DNA of 64,000 nucleotides from an uncultured Mycoplasmatota bacterium (GCA_948434005.1 CAOJEH010000006.1:32761-96760), one strand, 5' to 3'. Counted from the first letter of the stretch, positions 8,860-17,895 are shown. Program-made: numbers and translations. The notes: a model not told the origin generated them from the sequence alone.

Positions 8860-9711
8860 TTATTGTTTAATTATAAAGATGCCAATAATAATTAGAGTAC
8901 TTGCAATTAATTTTTTTAATATACTTTTTCTGTTTTTCAAAAATATAAATGCAAATAAAACATTTAGAATAACAGTAAGACTACATAAAGGCGCAATCTT
9001 AGTTACTTCACCTAACTGATAGGACCTAATTTTTGAAATCATCATAAAGGACCAACTAATACCTGTTAATAAAATTAAAGATTTTGAGTTTGTTTTCCAC
9101 TCACTAATAATTTCTTTTATTTTTATTCTTTCTATAGTAAAACTTAAAATTGCAGGAACTAATAAAGTAATTGAAACATATAAAGCTAAATTAAAGCAAT
9201 TTGAATTATTTACATCTAAAAATAGAGCTATTCCCATACATAAATTAGCAAGAATTCCTAACCAAAGATAACGATTATTTTTCCATGTTTTCTTTTTATA
9301 AAAAATTATAATATTACTTCCAATTAAAAGGATAGAACCTATTATTTTTTGAAATGTTAATTCTTCTTTTAGAAAAATAAAACCCATAATTATAACAAAT
9401 ACATTAGATAGTTGTTTTATTATACTATAAGCTGATGCTTCCATTCCGCTTCTTGAAGTAGTTGCAAGTCTATTTTGAAGAGCATAAAAAATAATTGCTA
9501 AACCTAGTAAAATATATACTTTAAAATCTGTTGAAAATTTCATTTCGAAAAAAGGGATCCATAATAAACTAAAAATACCCGCTATGAGTTCTACTAGTAT
9601 TGTTAAGGCACCTGCACTCTTCATATTTTGTGATATTATTTTATAACTTTCATTAAATATAACTGTAACAAATAAGTAAATAAGTAAAAATATATAAGCT
9701 CCTTTTAACAT
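8860..9711 (-). CDS. EamA/DMT family transporter
   Basis: 283 aa with about ten hydrophobic helices arranged as two homologous five-helix halves, each ending like an EamA domain (GFIFLKEELTFQKIIGSILL in the first half and FAFIFLKNR...IASTLIIIGIF in the second). Members are drug/metabolite transporters of the cytoplasmic membrane; the substrate cannot be told. It stands alone between the ABC exporter and peptidase E genes. Confidence 0.85.
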   Translation of the reverse strand: MLKGAYIFLLIYLFVTVIFNESYKIISQNMKSAGALTILVELIAGIFSLLWIPFFEMKFSTDFKVYILLGLAIIFYALQNRLATTSRSGMEASAYSIIKQLSNVFVIIMGFIFLKEELTFQKIIGSILLIGSNIIIFYKKKTWKNNRYLWLGILANLCMGIALFLDVNNSNCFNLALYVSITLLVPAILSFTIERIKIKEIISEWKTNSKSLILLTGISWSFMMISKIRSYQLGEVTKIAPLCSLTVILNVLFAFIFLKNRKSILKKLIASTLIIIGIFIIKQ

Positions 9712-9818
9712 ATAATAACTCCTTTCGAGAGTATTATATTCATTACAACATAAAATGACCTTTTTACAATTATGTTTTAAAACTAGTAAATTTTAATTGT
9801 ATTTAATTTTTTACTAAC

Positions 9819-9842
9819 TAAAAAAGAGATTCTTAAATCTCT
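9819..9842 (-). terminator. Rho-independent terminator
   Basis: AGAGAT (9825-9830) pairs with ATCTCT (9837-9842), followed on the minus strand by TTTTTT. It ends the peptidase E transcript. Confidence 0.7.
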
Positions 9843-9853
9843 AATAATTAAAT

Positions 9854-10603
9854 TTATTGTTTATGAACTAACGATTTTTCTAACTTTTTAAAATCAGTTG
9901 TATCATAAGTTTTATTTTCATAATATTTATTATCCTGAAAATATGATATTATTCCACATGATTTTTCCTTATTTGAATAAAATGGAGAATTATAATCTTC
10001 ATTACTTGTAATTATTCTATATTTATCATCTACTATTTCAATAGCAGCTCCATTTGTTAATAGAATTCCAAGTCTATTATTTTCTAAAATTGCTTGTTTT
10101 GCAAATTCATAGGCACCTTTTTCTTGCCCATGTACTGTTAAGTGTGCATCTATAAAATTTAATCCTTCAGCAGTATTTAATATTCCTTCATTATTTGTAG
10201 AAAATGACTGAAACCAACATAATGCACCTGCTGATGTGCCACATAATAATTTTTCTTTTTGCCATTCTTCTTTAAGCATCTCATCGAAACCATATTTTTT
10301 CCATGTCTGAATCATATCTACTGTATTTCCTTCACTAACATATATAATATCAGATGAAGAAAGCATTTCTCTTGTCTTTTTCAAATCAGCCAATGTATCA
10401 CTCTTTAACAATTCTATTTTGCACCCCGAATCCATGTACAAAAAACGATTATACATTCTATCATAATTAGGCTGTTGTTTATTTAATGGAACTGCATGTG
10501 GAACTAGTAAAACATGTGGATTTTTTATTCCTGATAATTGAAACATTTCACTATAAATTTCTAATTCTCTTCCTCCACCTATTGCAAATATCTTCCTAGA
10601 CAT
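9854..10603 (-). CDS. Peptidase E-like serine peptidase (family S51)
   Basis: 249 aa. The fold is glutamine-amidotransferase-like: IFAIGGG at the N-terminus, IIYVSEGNT, and the nucleophile elbow LLCGTSAGALCW with Ser at about residue 124. His residues in DAHLTVHGQ complete the S51 pattern. S51 enzymes cleave Asp-X dipeptides (peptidase E) or act as cyanophycinase-type hydrolases. Monocistronic, with its own terminator. Confidence 0.8.
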   Translation of the reverse strand: MSRKIFAIGGGRELEIYSEMFQLSGIKNPHVLLVPHAVPLNKQQPNYDRMYNRFLYMDSGCKIELLKSDTLADLKKTREMLSSSDIIYVSEGNTVDMIQTWKKYGFDEMLKEEWQKEKLLCGTSAGALCWFQSFSTNNEGILNTAEGLNFIDAHLTVHGQEKGAYEFAKQAILENNRLGILLTNGAAIEIVDDKYRIITSNEDYNSPFYSNKEKSCGIISYFQDNKYYENKTYDTTDFKKLEKSLVHKQ

Positions 10604-10712
10604 ATTGAACCTCTTTTCTTAGAATTATTATGAATTCCTATTGGTATTTATTCTACTATATTCTAAATTACATTGCAAATTAAATATTATATAATTTTAC
10701 TTCTAAAAATCA

Positions 10713-10741
10713 TTGTGCTAAAAACAAATGTTTGATATAAT
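10713..10741 (+). promoter_or_regulatory. Promoter of toxin-like mRNA (locus 1)
   Basis: TTGTGC at 10713-10718, a 17 nt spacer and a perfect TATAAT at 10736-10741. The predicted start is G10748, so the RNA would begin GGAACAUU, the exact beginning of the element that can pair with the 3' end. Confidence 0.65.
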
Positions 10742-10803
10742 ATTTTTGGAACATTTAATAGTTGGGTGATTGCCAAACTTCATAAAAGAAGGGAGGCGAT
10801 ATA

Positions 10804-10887
10804 ATGAACAAGAAGAATTTTTTAATTCTATCTTTAGTAATTCTTATCTTCCTATTAATATTATTACTATTTATAGTTTTAATATAA
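10804..10887 (+). CDS. Small hydrophobic peptide, candidate type I toxin (locus 1)
   Basis: 27 aa beginning MNKKNF and otherwise almost only Leu/Ile/Val/Phe, so a single membrane helix. It is preceded by GGGAGG 8 nt before ATG, and a small hairpin CTTC-ATAAAA-GAAG abuts that SD. The mRNA 5' end (10748-10760) can form 13 base pairs with 10954-10966 in its own 3' region. A convergent antisense RNA overlaps the 3' untranslated part. Peptide size, SD strength, 5'-3' pairing and 3' antisense match type I toxin mRNAs such as BsrG/TxpA or AapA. No named family is recognised from the peptide sequence. Confidence 0.65.
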   Translation: MNKKNFLILSLVILIFLLILLLFIVLI

Positions 10888-10994
10888 AGAAAATCACCTA
10901 ACTCAGCATTGAATTAGGTGAACCATATTCTATGGCAACACTCAACACGCTAATATTGAATGTTCCATTTTTATTTTATGCAAGTTTCCTTGAC
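10886..10994 (-). ncRNA. Antisense RNA, candidate type I antitoxin (locus 1)
   Basis: A minus-strand promoter TTGTCA (11024-11029), 17 nt, TATGAT (11001-11006) predicts a start at 10994. The RNA opens with the tetraloop hairpin CAAG-GAAA-CTTG and ends in the hairpin TCACCTAA/TTAGGTGA (10894-10921) followed by TTTTCTTT. About 109 nt long, it is complementary to the 3' part of the peptide mRNA. Confidence 0.6.
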
Positions 10995-11073
10995 ATATTC
11001 ATCATACCATAAAAACGGCCTTTTGACAAGTCGTTTTACTTAATACTCGAAAAGTTCGAGTTTCCTATCAATC

Positions 11074-11150
11074 TGGTGTCCTCGGGGAGATTCGAACTCC
11101 CGACCTATCGCTTAGGAGGCGATTGCTCTATCCAGCTGAGCTACGAGAAC
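11074..11150 (-). tRNA. tRNA-Arg (anticodon CCT)
   Basis: Complete cloverleaf with encoded CCA: acceptor GTTCTCG/CGAGGAC, D-arm with AGCTCAGCTGGATAGAGC, anticodon loop CTCCTAA giving CCT, T-arm GGGAGTTCGAATCTCCC. Confidence 0.95.
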
Positions 11151-11212
11151 AAATATAATTCTAGTTAATCATATCATAAAATTTTATTTATTTCAAAAAA
11201 AATAAGCCTAGC

Positions 11213-11722
11213 TTATTTTTGAATAACATTTATAAAAAATATTAATAAGAAGTTCATTGCTGCTTTAAATTGTACACAACTACTCTTATATCTTTCATAG
11301 ATACTAGCAGCATCATCAACAATATCAACAATCCAACTTTCCATATATTTTGGTGGAGTAAAGGTTACTGGAAACATATGTGTTTTTATTATATCCTCTT
11401 CTCTATCTGTTAAATTATAATACTTTTTAGCATTTTCTAAAGCATATGTTGGATGCTGTCTTAATGCTTTTATTTGTGATTTTCCTTCAGTTTCATCTGT
11501 AAAGAAATCATGAAGTAGTCCTGCACGTGCAGTTTCTTTATAATTTAATCTACAAAATCTTGTAATGATATATGAAAAATATGATACTCTCATTAAATGA
11601 TCTAATCTATTAATACCATGATGAACACTTTCCTTTGTCTTTAAGAATTCATCATTTTCTATTATTGGATTTATGATTTCAGTAAATTCTTCTCTGTATT
11701 TATCTATCATTTGGTAATTCAC
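11213..11722 (-). CDS. HD-domain hydrolase
   Basis: 169 aa. Metal-binding HD motifs are visible: HHGINRLDHL (first His), ARAGLLHDFF (HD pair, about residues 68-72), and THMFPV plus DIVDDAAS later. This is the layout of small HD phosphohydrolases acting on nucleotides or phosphates. The substrate is unknown. Monocistronic, with neighbours unrelated in function. Confidence 0.8.
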   Translation of the reverse strand: MNYQMIDKYREEFTEIINPIIENDEFLKTKESVHHGINRLDHLMRVSYFSYIITRFCRLNYKETARAGLLHDFFTDETEGKSQIKALRQHPTYALENAKKYYNLTDREEDIIKTHMFPVTFTPPKYMESWIVDIVDDAASIYERYKSSCVQFKAAMNFLLIFFINVIQK

Positions 11723-11794
11723 CCTTTATATTTTTTCGTTTTACTTTTAAATGATAACATAGGTGTAAATAAAATACAAGCAAATAAAACTTCC

Positions 11795-12286
11795 TTATTT
11801 TTCCTCTATTTTTAAGATTGGATAGTAGCAATCTGATTTGTTTTTATTCTTATCTAACCACAACTTCATTGAGAAATGCTTTGTTTCATAAGGATTTATT
11901 TCATCTTTATAGATAATTCCATCTCTTCTTACATTCCTATCTATAGTATAATTATCTGATTCTTTAATATGATATTTTAAGTAATTATTTGACAAAACTT
12001 TACAATCTTTTAAAAGGCTTTTTCTATAATCATTTACAAGTATTATTTCATACTCACTTTTATAACCCTTTTTATTAGTCACACTAAAATTATATGTATC
12101 TTTATTATAATTTAATATATCTTTACTATTTATTACTATGTTTTTATTTACTACCTTAGAGTCATTAATGCTCATAGCAGCATAAACTATTTTTTCTCTA
12201 GGTCCAAATATAAACCATGTAGTAAAACTTAATAAAGATAGTAAGTATATAATTGAAAATATTTCTCTTCTTATATATTTGTTCAT
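11795..12286 (-). CDS. Membrane-anchored extracytoplasmic protein, unknown function
   Basis: 163 aa. One N-terminal membrane segment (about residues 10-28, IYLLSLLSFTTWFIFG), then a beta-rich extracytoplasmic part with two Cys (DCKVLS and SDCYYP) that could form a disulfide. The ending ETKHFSMKLWLD resembles beta-sandwich proteins of the TasA/camelysin-like surface class, but this is weak. It lies 47 nt downstream of dnaB. Confidence 0.5.
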   Translation of the reverse strand: MNKYIRREIFSIIYLLSLLSFTTWFIFGPREKIVYAAMSINDSKVVNKNIVINSKDILNYNKDTYNFSVTNKKGYKSEYEIILVNDYRKSLLKDCKVLSNNYLKYHIKESDNYTIDRNVRRDGIIYKDEINPYETKHFSMKLWLDKNKNKSDCYYPILKIEEK

Positions 12287-12333
12287 GATATTATCCCCTT
12301 TATCGGGTATGTATTATATCATAAAAGAAAGAA

Positions 12334-13635
12334 TTAGACAAGTTCTTTTAGAATGCTTTCTAACTCTTCTTTTTCACTATCAGTGGGCTTTTCATTTTCA
12401 ATATTTTTATCAAACCATGCAGGTAATGGTTCCTCTTTATTACTCTTTGTAAATTTAGGTGTTTTATTTATCATCTTTTTCATCTTTTTATGTTCTTTTT
12501 CAGTTATTTTCATAGCGTCTTCTACAGTTTCTATATTTAATCTTTTCCATTGACCTACTATTGATTCAATAAAGTTTTTATTTAGTTTTTGATTATTTAC
12601 TTTTAATACATATGCGAGTAATACGTTAACAACACCTGGTGATAATTTTTGATCTATTAATAAGTTCTCTACTAATTTTAAATCTCTTGTTGTTGGTTCT
12701 GCCCCTTTATACTTTGCTCTTAAATAATCATATGGACTTGTATTTTCAAATGTATATACCATTCTAGCCCATTTACTATTATCACCTGTAGGTTTTTTCA
12801 AATAATCAGGTTGCCTATTATATATAAGTGTTGGTAGCCTTCCGGCTGATTCAAATTGATAATAGTTTCTAGCGCTCTTTCTAATAAGAGTTTTATCTAT
12901 CATTCCCTTTTCATTTAAAGAATCTCTTACTAATGAAATTATTGTACTCTCATCTAAATTATATGTAAAAACTAAAGAATTGATTAGTGTCTTTATCTCA
13001 TTTGTAAAGCATTTTTCATTAATCATATCTTTTGGTATACTTGAAATTAGTAAATTAAAATCAATACTTTTTTCTAATAAAATTTCACCCTTATTTTTAT
13101 CAGTTATATCTTCATTAATATCAAAATTCTTTCCTGGTGTAGTGGAAAAAACTTTATCAAACTTAGAAGTTATATCATCATAATCTTTTAAATTCAATCT
13201 AGGAACTTTATAATATGAAATTAATTTATCATATTCAGCTTTTCCTAAGTTATTATATAATACAATATTTAAGATTGGATGATTAAAGAATTCATTTGCA
13301 GATATAGGTGAAAACAATAAATATACATAGTGATTTACATTAGCTTTTTTAAAATATGTTTTTAATAGTCCTACTGCTTCTAGTTTTTCTCTAGCTTTTA
13401 TAATAGTTTCTAATTTTAATTGCATTGTTGCCATTAAATGATGATGTGTTAAATCATCACTTATAAGTTCTAATTTATCTAAATCATCTATTAAAGTAAA
13501 ATAAAGACTAGTTGCAGTATAACCAATTATAGGTTGATATAACATTGTAATAAGTTTTCTATCATTATTATTTAAAATTGTCTTATTTACAACTGTATAT
13601 GTATCCGCTGGCAAAATTGTTAAATTATTTTTCAT
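12334..13635 (-). CDS. dnaB: Replication initiation protein DnaB (Bacillus type)
   Basis: 433 aa. The N-terminal winged-helix part (MLYQPIIGYTATSLYFTL) is typical of Bacillus DnaB. The C-terminal DnaB_2/DnaD-like domain is seen as SPYDYLRAKYKGAEPTTRDLKLVENLL, ending in a VNVLLAYVLK helix and WKRLNIETVEDAM. DnaB with DnaD and DnaI loads the replicative helicase at oriC and at restart sites. In Bacillus dnaI follows; no dnaI is present here. Confidence 0.85.
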   Translation of the reverse strand: MKNNLTILPADTYTVVNKTILNNNDRKLITMLYQPIIGYTATSLYFTLIDDLDKLELISDDLTHHHLMATMQLKLETIIKAREKLEAVGLLKTYFKKANVNHYVYLLFSPISANEFFNHPILNIVLYNNLGKAEYDKLISYYKVPRLNLKDYDDITSKFDKVFSTTPGKNFDINEDITDKNKGEILLEKSIDFNLLISSIPKDMINEKCFTNEIKTLINSLVFTYNLDESTIISLVRDSLNEKGMIDKTLIRKSARNYYQFESAGRLPTLIYNRQPDYLKKPTGDNSKWARMVYTFENTSPYDYLRAKYKGAEPTTRDLKLVENLLIDQKLSPGVVNVLLAYVLKVNNQKLNKNFIESIVGQWKRLNIETVEDAMKITEKEHKKMKKMINKTPKFTKSNKEEPLPAWFDKNIENEKPTDSEKEELESILKELV

Positions 13636-13667
13636 CTATATCACCTTTTCTATATAATAAACTAATT

Positions 13668-13695
13668 TTAAAAAAAAAGAAAGTATAACTTTCTT
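13668..13695 (-). terminator. Rho-independent terminator after prepilin peptidase
   Basis: AAGAAAGT (13677-13684) pairs with ACTTTCTT (13688-13695), followed on the minus strand by a run of nine T. It separates the pilin-export genes from dnaB. Confidence 0.7.
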
Positions 13696-14461
13696 ATAGA
13701 CCTAACCATTTAATTATATCAACACTTGTTATTTTAGTAAAAAAGATAAAGGCAAAACCTAAAAGAAGGAATGGACCAAATGGAATAACTCTTTCATTTT
13801 TAGATAAATATAATCCTATTGATATAGGTAGTGCAAATAAACTACCTAAAAATATTGTTAGGGCACCTAATAGTGGATCTAATACTAAACCGAAGAGAAA
13901 CATCATTTTAACGTCTCCTCCACCCATACTTTCTTTCTTAAAAGCTTTATTTCCTATAATCATTATTAAATACATTATAACAAATAGAAATAAACCTACT
14001 GCTAAATGGTATAGTACTCCACTTATTCCTGATAAAATAAACTGTATGATTATAAAGTATATTGCAAAAAATACTAAGACTTCATCTGGAATTATTAAAT
14101 ATGTTAAATCACTTACTATAATGATTACTAATAATGATACAACACCTATTGCTAATAATAATTCTACTGAAATACCAAAACTATGGTATGCAACTAAAAA
14201 TAGTAATCCTGTAAAAAATTCTATATATGTTGATAAAATGTCTATTTTACTTTTACAATATCTACATCTTCCTTTTAAAAAGATATATGATAATAATGGT
14301 ATCATATCAAATAATGATAAAGTATGTTTACATTCATCACATTTTGATCTAGATAATATAAATGGTTCATTTTTTGGTAATCTTAAACCTACAACAGTAT
14401 AAAATGATCCCATATAAGTACCTAGTATAAAAAATAATATATAATACATAATACTTTCCAT
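13694..14461 (-). CDS. Type IV prepilin peptidase / methyltransferase (PilD/ComC)
   Basis: 255 aa. N-terminal helix with GSFYTVVGLRLP, then the zinc module SKCDECKH...GRCRYCKSK (two CxxC pairs), then a multi-helix aspartic protease domain with SDLTYLIIPDE and GGGDVKMMF carrying the two catalytic Asp residues. The enzyme cleaves and N-methylates type IV prepilins, here probably the two at 57.8-59.0 kb. It follows the PilC-like gene by 8 nt, in one operon. Confidence 0.92.
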   Translation of the reverse strand: MESIMYYILFFILGTYMGSFYTVVGLRLPKNEPFILSRSKCDECKHTLSLFDMIPLLSYIFLKGRCRYCKSKIDILSTYIEFFTGLLFLVAYHSFGISVELLLAIGVVSLLVIIIVSDLTYLIIPDEVLVFFAIYFIIIQFILSGISGVLYHLAVGLFLFVIMYLIMIIGNKAFKKESMGGGDVKMMFLFGLVLDPLLGALTIFLGSLFALPISIGLYLSKNERVIPFGPFLLLGFAFIFFTKITSVDIIKWLGL

Positions 14462-14469
14462 AACTTCAC

Positions 14470-15882
14470 CTATTTTATCTTTCCATAAATATCAAACATT
14501 GGAACTACTATTGATAATAATATAACACCTACTATTATTGCTAAAACTATTATCATAAGTGGTTCTATTAAACTTTTCATTTGATTAACTAAGGTTCTAT
14601 GTAACTCTTGAAAGTGGTCAGCTACTTTTTCCATCATAAGACCTAATTGTCCTGTATTTTCACCTGTTACCAACATTTCATATGCAACTATTGGAATAGC
14701 CCATTCTCCATTAAATGCAGATGAGATAGATTCTCCCCTACTTAAATTAGTTAGTGATTTCGCAATTATATCTTTATATACTTCATTATTAGTAATTTTA
14801 GATAATATTTCCATACTATCAGTTATAAATACACCATGATTTAGAAGTGATGCAAATGTTTTTGTAAAATTTGCTATTTCGTTATATATAATTATATTTC
14901 CAAATACAGGAATATGCATTATTATTCTTTGAACTGTTATTCTAAACTCTTTTACATTGTTATATAAATAAACTAATAATATAATTGTAGCAATAGTAAC
15001 AATTATTAATATAATATAATTATTCTTAATAAAATCACTAGCTCCCATTACAAATAAGGTTATAGCTGGTAGTGTAGCATCTTGGCTTTCAAACATTTGA
15101 ACAAATTGTGGTACAAGATAAATTAACATAAATATAAGTACACCTATAGCAAGTGTTATAACAACAGCAGGATACGTCATAGCACTAATCATTTGCTTTC
15201 TAGTTTTTTCCATTGATGTATAGTAGTCGGCCATATCATCTAATATTGTAGGTAGGTCTCCTGTCATCTCGGCAGTCTTTATCATATTTATTAATAATTT
15301 AGGGAATTTTTTTCCTTGCTTTATCATAGCATCTGATAAATTCTCACCTTTTAATAAATCATATACTAATCTTTCATAAGCTCTTCTTTCATTTTGTTTA
15401 TGAGATTGTCTTGCTAAAATTCTTACAGCATCTACTAAAGGAATACCTGCTTTTATATATGTAGATAGCTGAGTTAGAGAAAATGATAATGAACCTGCTT
15501 TTAAAGCTCCATTTCCTCCTATTTCAATATCATAGGACTTCTTTTTTTCTACTTTTAATACTTGATAGCCCTGACTCTCAAAGAACCCCTTAACATCTCC
15601 TTCACTTTCAGCATCAAATAAACCTGTTTCTTTTCTTTTATTAGCACCCATTATTGTATATCTATAAGATATTAATGGTTTTTCTTCTTTTTTCTTAGTT
15701 AAGCCTTCAAAGTTATTAGATTCAGCTTTAACAGTATCTTCTTTTATACCTTTTTCTATTTTTTTTGCTTCTATATCTTCTTTAATATTGTTACTAGTAT
15801 TTTTTAATAATTTAGATGGAAAGCTTAGGACTTTGCTAACCATATGATATATTGCAATAAATGGTTTCATAACATTATCCAT
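14470..15882 (-). CDS. Type IV pilus / type II secretion inner-membrane platform protein (PilC/GspF/ComGB)
   Basis: 470 aa. An unusual charged N-terminal extension of about 70 residues precedes an 'YRYTIMGANKRKETGLFDA' domain. Two T2SSF domains follow: the first with TQLSTYIKAGIPLVDAV and three helices, the second with FTKTFASLLNHGVFITDSM and the helix near the C-terminus. It anchors the pilus assembly ATPase. The strong AGGAGG 7 nt upstream fixes the start. Operon with prepilin peptidase; no pilB/comGA ATPase gene is in the window. Confidence 0.88.
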   Translation of the reverse strand: MDNVMKPFIAIYHMVSKVLSFPSKLLKNTSNNIKEDIEAKKIEKGIKEDTVKAESNNFEGLTKKKEEKPLISYRYTIMGANKRKETGLFDAESEGDVKGFFESQGYQVLKVEKKKSYDIEIGGNGALKAGSLSFSLTQLSTYIKAGIPLVDAVRILARQSHKQNERRAYERLVYDLLKGENLSDAMIKQGKKFPKLLINMIKTAEMTGDLPTILDDMADYYTSMEKTRKQMISAMTYPAVVITLAIGVLIFMLIYLVPQFVQMFESQDATLPAITLFVMGASDFIKNNYIILIIVTIATIILLVYLYNNVKEFRITVQRIIMHIPVFGNIIIYNEIANFTKTFASLLNHGVFITDSMEILSKITNNEVYKDIIAKSLTNLSRGESISSAFNGEWAIPIVAYEMLVTGENTGQLGLMMEKVADHFQELHRTLVNQMKSLIEPLMIIVLAIIVGVILLSIVVPMFDIYGKIK

Positions 15883-16000
15883 AGCTCATCCTCCTTATTA
15901 TTCTATTCTAATTAATTATAGCATAATTTAATTACTACAACAATATTTTTTATTAACATTGTAGTCATAATAACATATATTGTATTAGAGGTGGATTTAT

Positions 16001-16348
16001 ATGTTTAATAACCCAGCGTTTTATCAAAACATGGCTAGACCAGGCTTACTTTCAAGATTATTTGGAGGGGCTAGTGCAGCTAGAGCAGCTGGTGGAGCTG
16101 CAAGAGCAGGAATCAATTGGGGGACTCTTTTAAGTAACACCCAAAAATCTTTAGGTATTATTAATCAAGCCATACCTATTGTATATCAAGTAAAACCAAT
16201 TATAAATAACGCTAAAACTATGTTTAGGATTGCAGGTGCAGTAAAAGATGATAATATCTCTAATTCTAATGTTACTAACACTAATACTATTGATTCTACG
16301 AATTCTAATAATATAGAAAATGATAATAAACCTATTTTTTACATATAA
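16001..16348 (+). CDS. YqfQ/VrrA-like spore protein
   Basis: 115 aa. N-terminal segment with GLLSRLFGG and a Gly/Ala-rich stretch, then WGTLLSNTQKSLGIINQAIP followed by VYQVKPIINNAKTMFR, which matches the YqfQ pattern ('ls.vqk.lg..qq..p.vqqygP.vknlp.m.k'). The C-terminal tail is Asn/Thr/Ser-rich. YqfQ is linked to the spore coat. AGAGGTGG lies upstream. One of few plus-strand genes, standing alone as expected for a late sporulation gene. Confidence 0.6.
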   Translation: MFNNPAFYQNMARPGLLSRLFGGASAARAAGGAARAGINWGTLLSNTQKSLGIINQAIPIVYQVKPIINNAKTMFRIAGAVKDDNISNSNVTNTNTIDSTNSNNIENDNKPIFYI

Positions 16349-16367
16349 AAAAGTAATTCATTTAGAA

Positions 16368-17051
16368 CTACTTAATTAACTCATTTATTACATAATTTCC
16401 TATTAATAACCCTGCTACTGGTGGTACAAACGAATTTGATGCTAAAATATTACCATTTGATATTGGTACTTCTTTTGATGATAGTACCATTATTTTTTTT
16501 GTAATATTGTTATCTTTTACATATTTTCTTATAATTCTTGCAATAGGATCATTTATTGTTTTTCTTATATCTACTATTTCTAACTTAGTAGAATCTAATT
16601 TATTAGCAGTACCCATACAAGATATAAAACTAATATTTTTTTCTAAAGCTTCTCTTATTATAAGTTTCTTACTATCTATAGTATCACAACTATCTATAAT
16701 AAAATCAATTCTATTATTTAATATTTCATCTTTTGTTTCTTTATTAAAGTATTTATTATATTTAATAATATTACAATTAGGATTTATATCATTAATTCTT
16801 TCTTCTGCAACATCTACTTTATTTTTACCAATAGTAGAATTAAGGGCTAAAATTTGTCTATTTATATTAGTTTCATCTATGGTATCAGGATCTACTATAA
16901 TAATAGTTCCTATATTACTTCTAGCAAGTGACTCTAATACATAACTTCCTACTCCACCAATACCTATTATTAAAATACTTTTATTACTTAATATATCTAA
17001 TTTATCTTTACCTATTAAAGATTCTAATCTATTAAAATAATTATGCTGCAT
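16368..17051 (-). CDS. tcdA: tRNA threonylcarbamoyladenosine dehydratase TcdA (YrvM)
   Basis: About 227 aa. ThiF/E1-like fold: nucleotide-binding IIGIGGVGSYVLESLARS, DPDTIDETNINRQ, AEERINDINPNC, and IDSCDTIDSKK. The C-terminal part carries the TcdA-type 'RKTINDPIARIIR'. It cyclises t6A37 in ANN-decoding tRNAs. The ATG at 17051 is preferred since the protein then begins MQHNYFNRLE, like Bacillus YrvM (MLHQFSRNE). It overlaps the upstream unknown gene by 11 nt. Confidence 0.82.
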   Translation of the reverse strand: MQHNYFNRLESLIGKDKLDILSNKSILIIGIGGVGSYVLESLARSNIGTIIIVDPDTIDETNINRQILALNSTIGKNKVDVAEERINDINPNCNIIKYNKYFNKETKDEILNNRIDFIIDSCDTIDSKKLIIREALEKNISFISCMGTANKLDSTKLEIVDIRKTINDPIARIIRKYVKDNNITKKIMVLSSKEVPISNGNILASNSFVPPVAGLLIGNYVINELIK

Positions 17052-17895
17052 TTTTATTTGAATTTGATCCTCTATCATTAGATGTTACTTCATCTTTAGT
17101 TTTTATTAGTATTTTTTGTTTTTTCGGGTTTTCTATTAATCCTAATGGTTTATTATATAATATTTTACTTATTCTTGTAAGTTTATCATATACTTCTTTA
17201 TTTTCTTCTGCGATCATATAGAAATTAGCTAGGGCTTTTGTTTCTTTTGTTCTTATAATTTTAAATGAATTCAAAATAGATTTATATTCTTCTACACTCA
17301 TAGTTGCGCCACTAACAATTTGGAATCTAAATTCCTTTAAATAATCTATTATATTTTTTAAATCACTTACACCATGAAATTGCATTAATTCTAATCTTTT
17401 TTGTGGATCTTTTTCTGTTTTCATTATATATTCTAATTTAGAGATTTTATCTTCAGTTATACCTTTATCTATACCAAGTTTTTTAAGTGAAATTGTCTTT
17501 CCTTTTTCATTATCTGGAGACTCATTTTTCATATCTAATATTACACTACCAAATAGATTATCGGCTCCTGAACTTATTTTACTTCCAGGCATATCAACTT
17601 TATATAAATCATAAAGAGTTGAATCTGCGTACTCTTTTGTAGTAATTAGAAAATCTCTTTTATCACTTCTATAGTTAAAGTTTCTAAGAAAATTTACTGT
17701 TTTATTTGGATCTCCACCTGGTGTATTATATACTGAGGTATTAAATGATACTCCATTTGAAATAATATCTGACGGATTATAACCTTTTAGAATAACTCCT
17801 TGTTTTATCTTTGTTGCATTCTTTCTAGTAACTTTAACAACACAAATTCTTTCATGTCCATTTCTACTTCTATTTGTTATAGGCAATCTTAACAT
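17041..17895 (-). CDS. Protein of unknown function
   Basis: 284 aa, soluble, no signal peptide or membrane helix. N-terminal half beta-rich with TRKNATKIKQGVILKGYNPSD; C-terminal half helical and Lys/Glu-rich (TEDKISKLEYIMKTEKDP). No family recognised. A clear GGAGAGGTGAT SD lies upstream. The end overlaps tcdA, so the two are likely cotranscribed. A phage- or tRNA-linked role cannot be supported. Confidence 0.6.
   Translation of the reverse strand: MLRLPITNRSRNGHERICVVKVTRKNATKIKQGVILKGYNPSDIISNGVSFNTSVYNTPGGDPNKTVNFLRNFNYRSDKRDFLITTKEYADSTLYDLYKVDMPGSKISSGADNLFGSVILDMKNESPDNEKGKTISLKKLGIDKGITEDKISKLEYIMKTEKDPQKRLELMQFHGVSDLKNIIDYLKEFRFQIVSGATMSVEEYKSILNSFKIIRTKETKALANFYMIAEENKEVYDKLTRISKILYNKPLGLIENPKKQKILIKTKDEVTSNDRGSNSNKNAA

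Noticed and set aside
10888..11073. Leader peptide and attenuator of a downstream gene instead of a TA locus
   Set aside because: The next plus-strand direction has no gene (a minus-strand tRNA follows), so the small peptide does not lead an operon.
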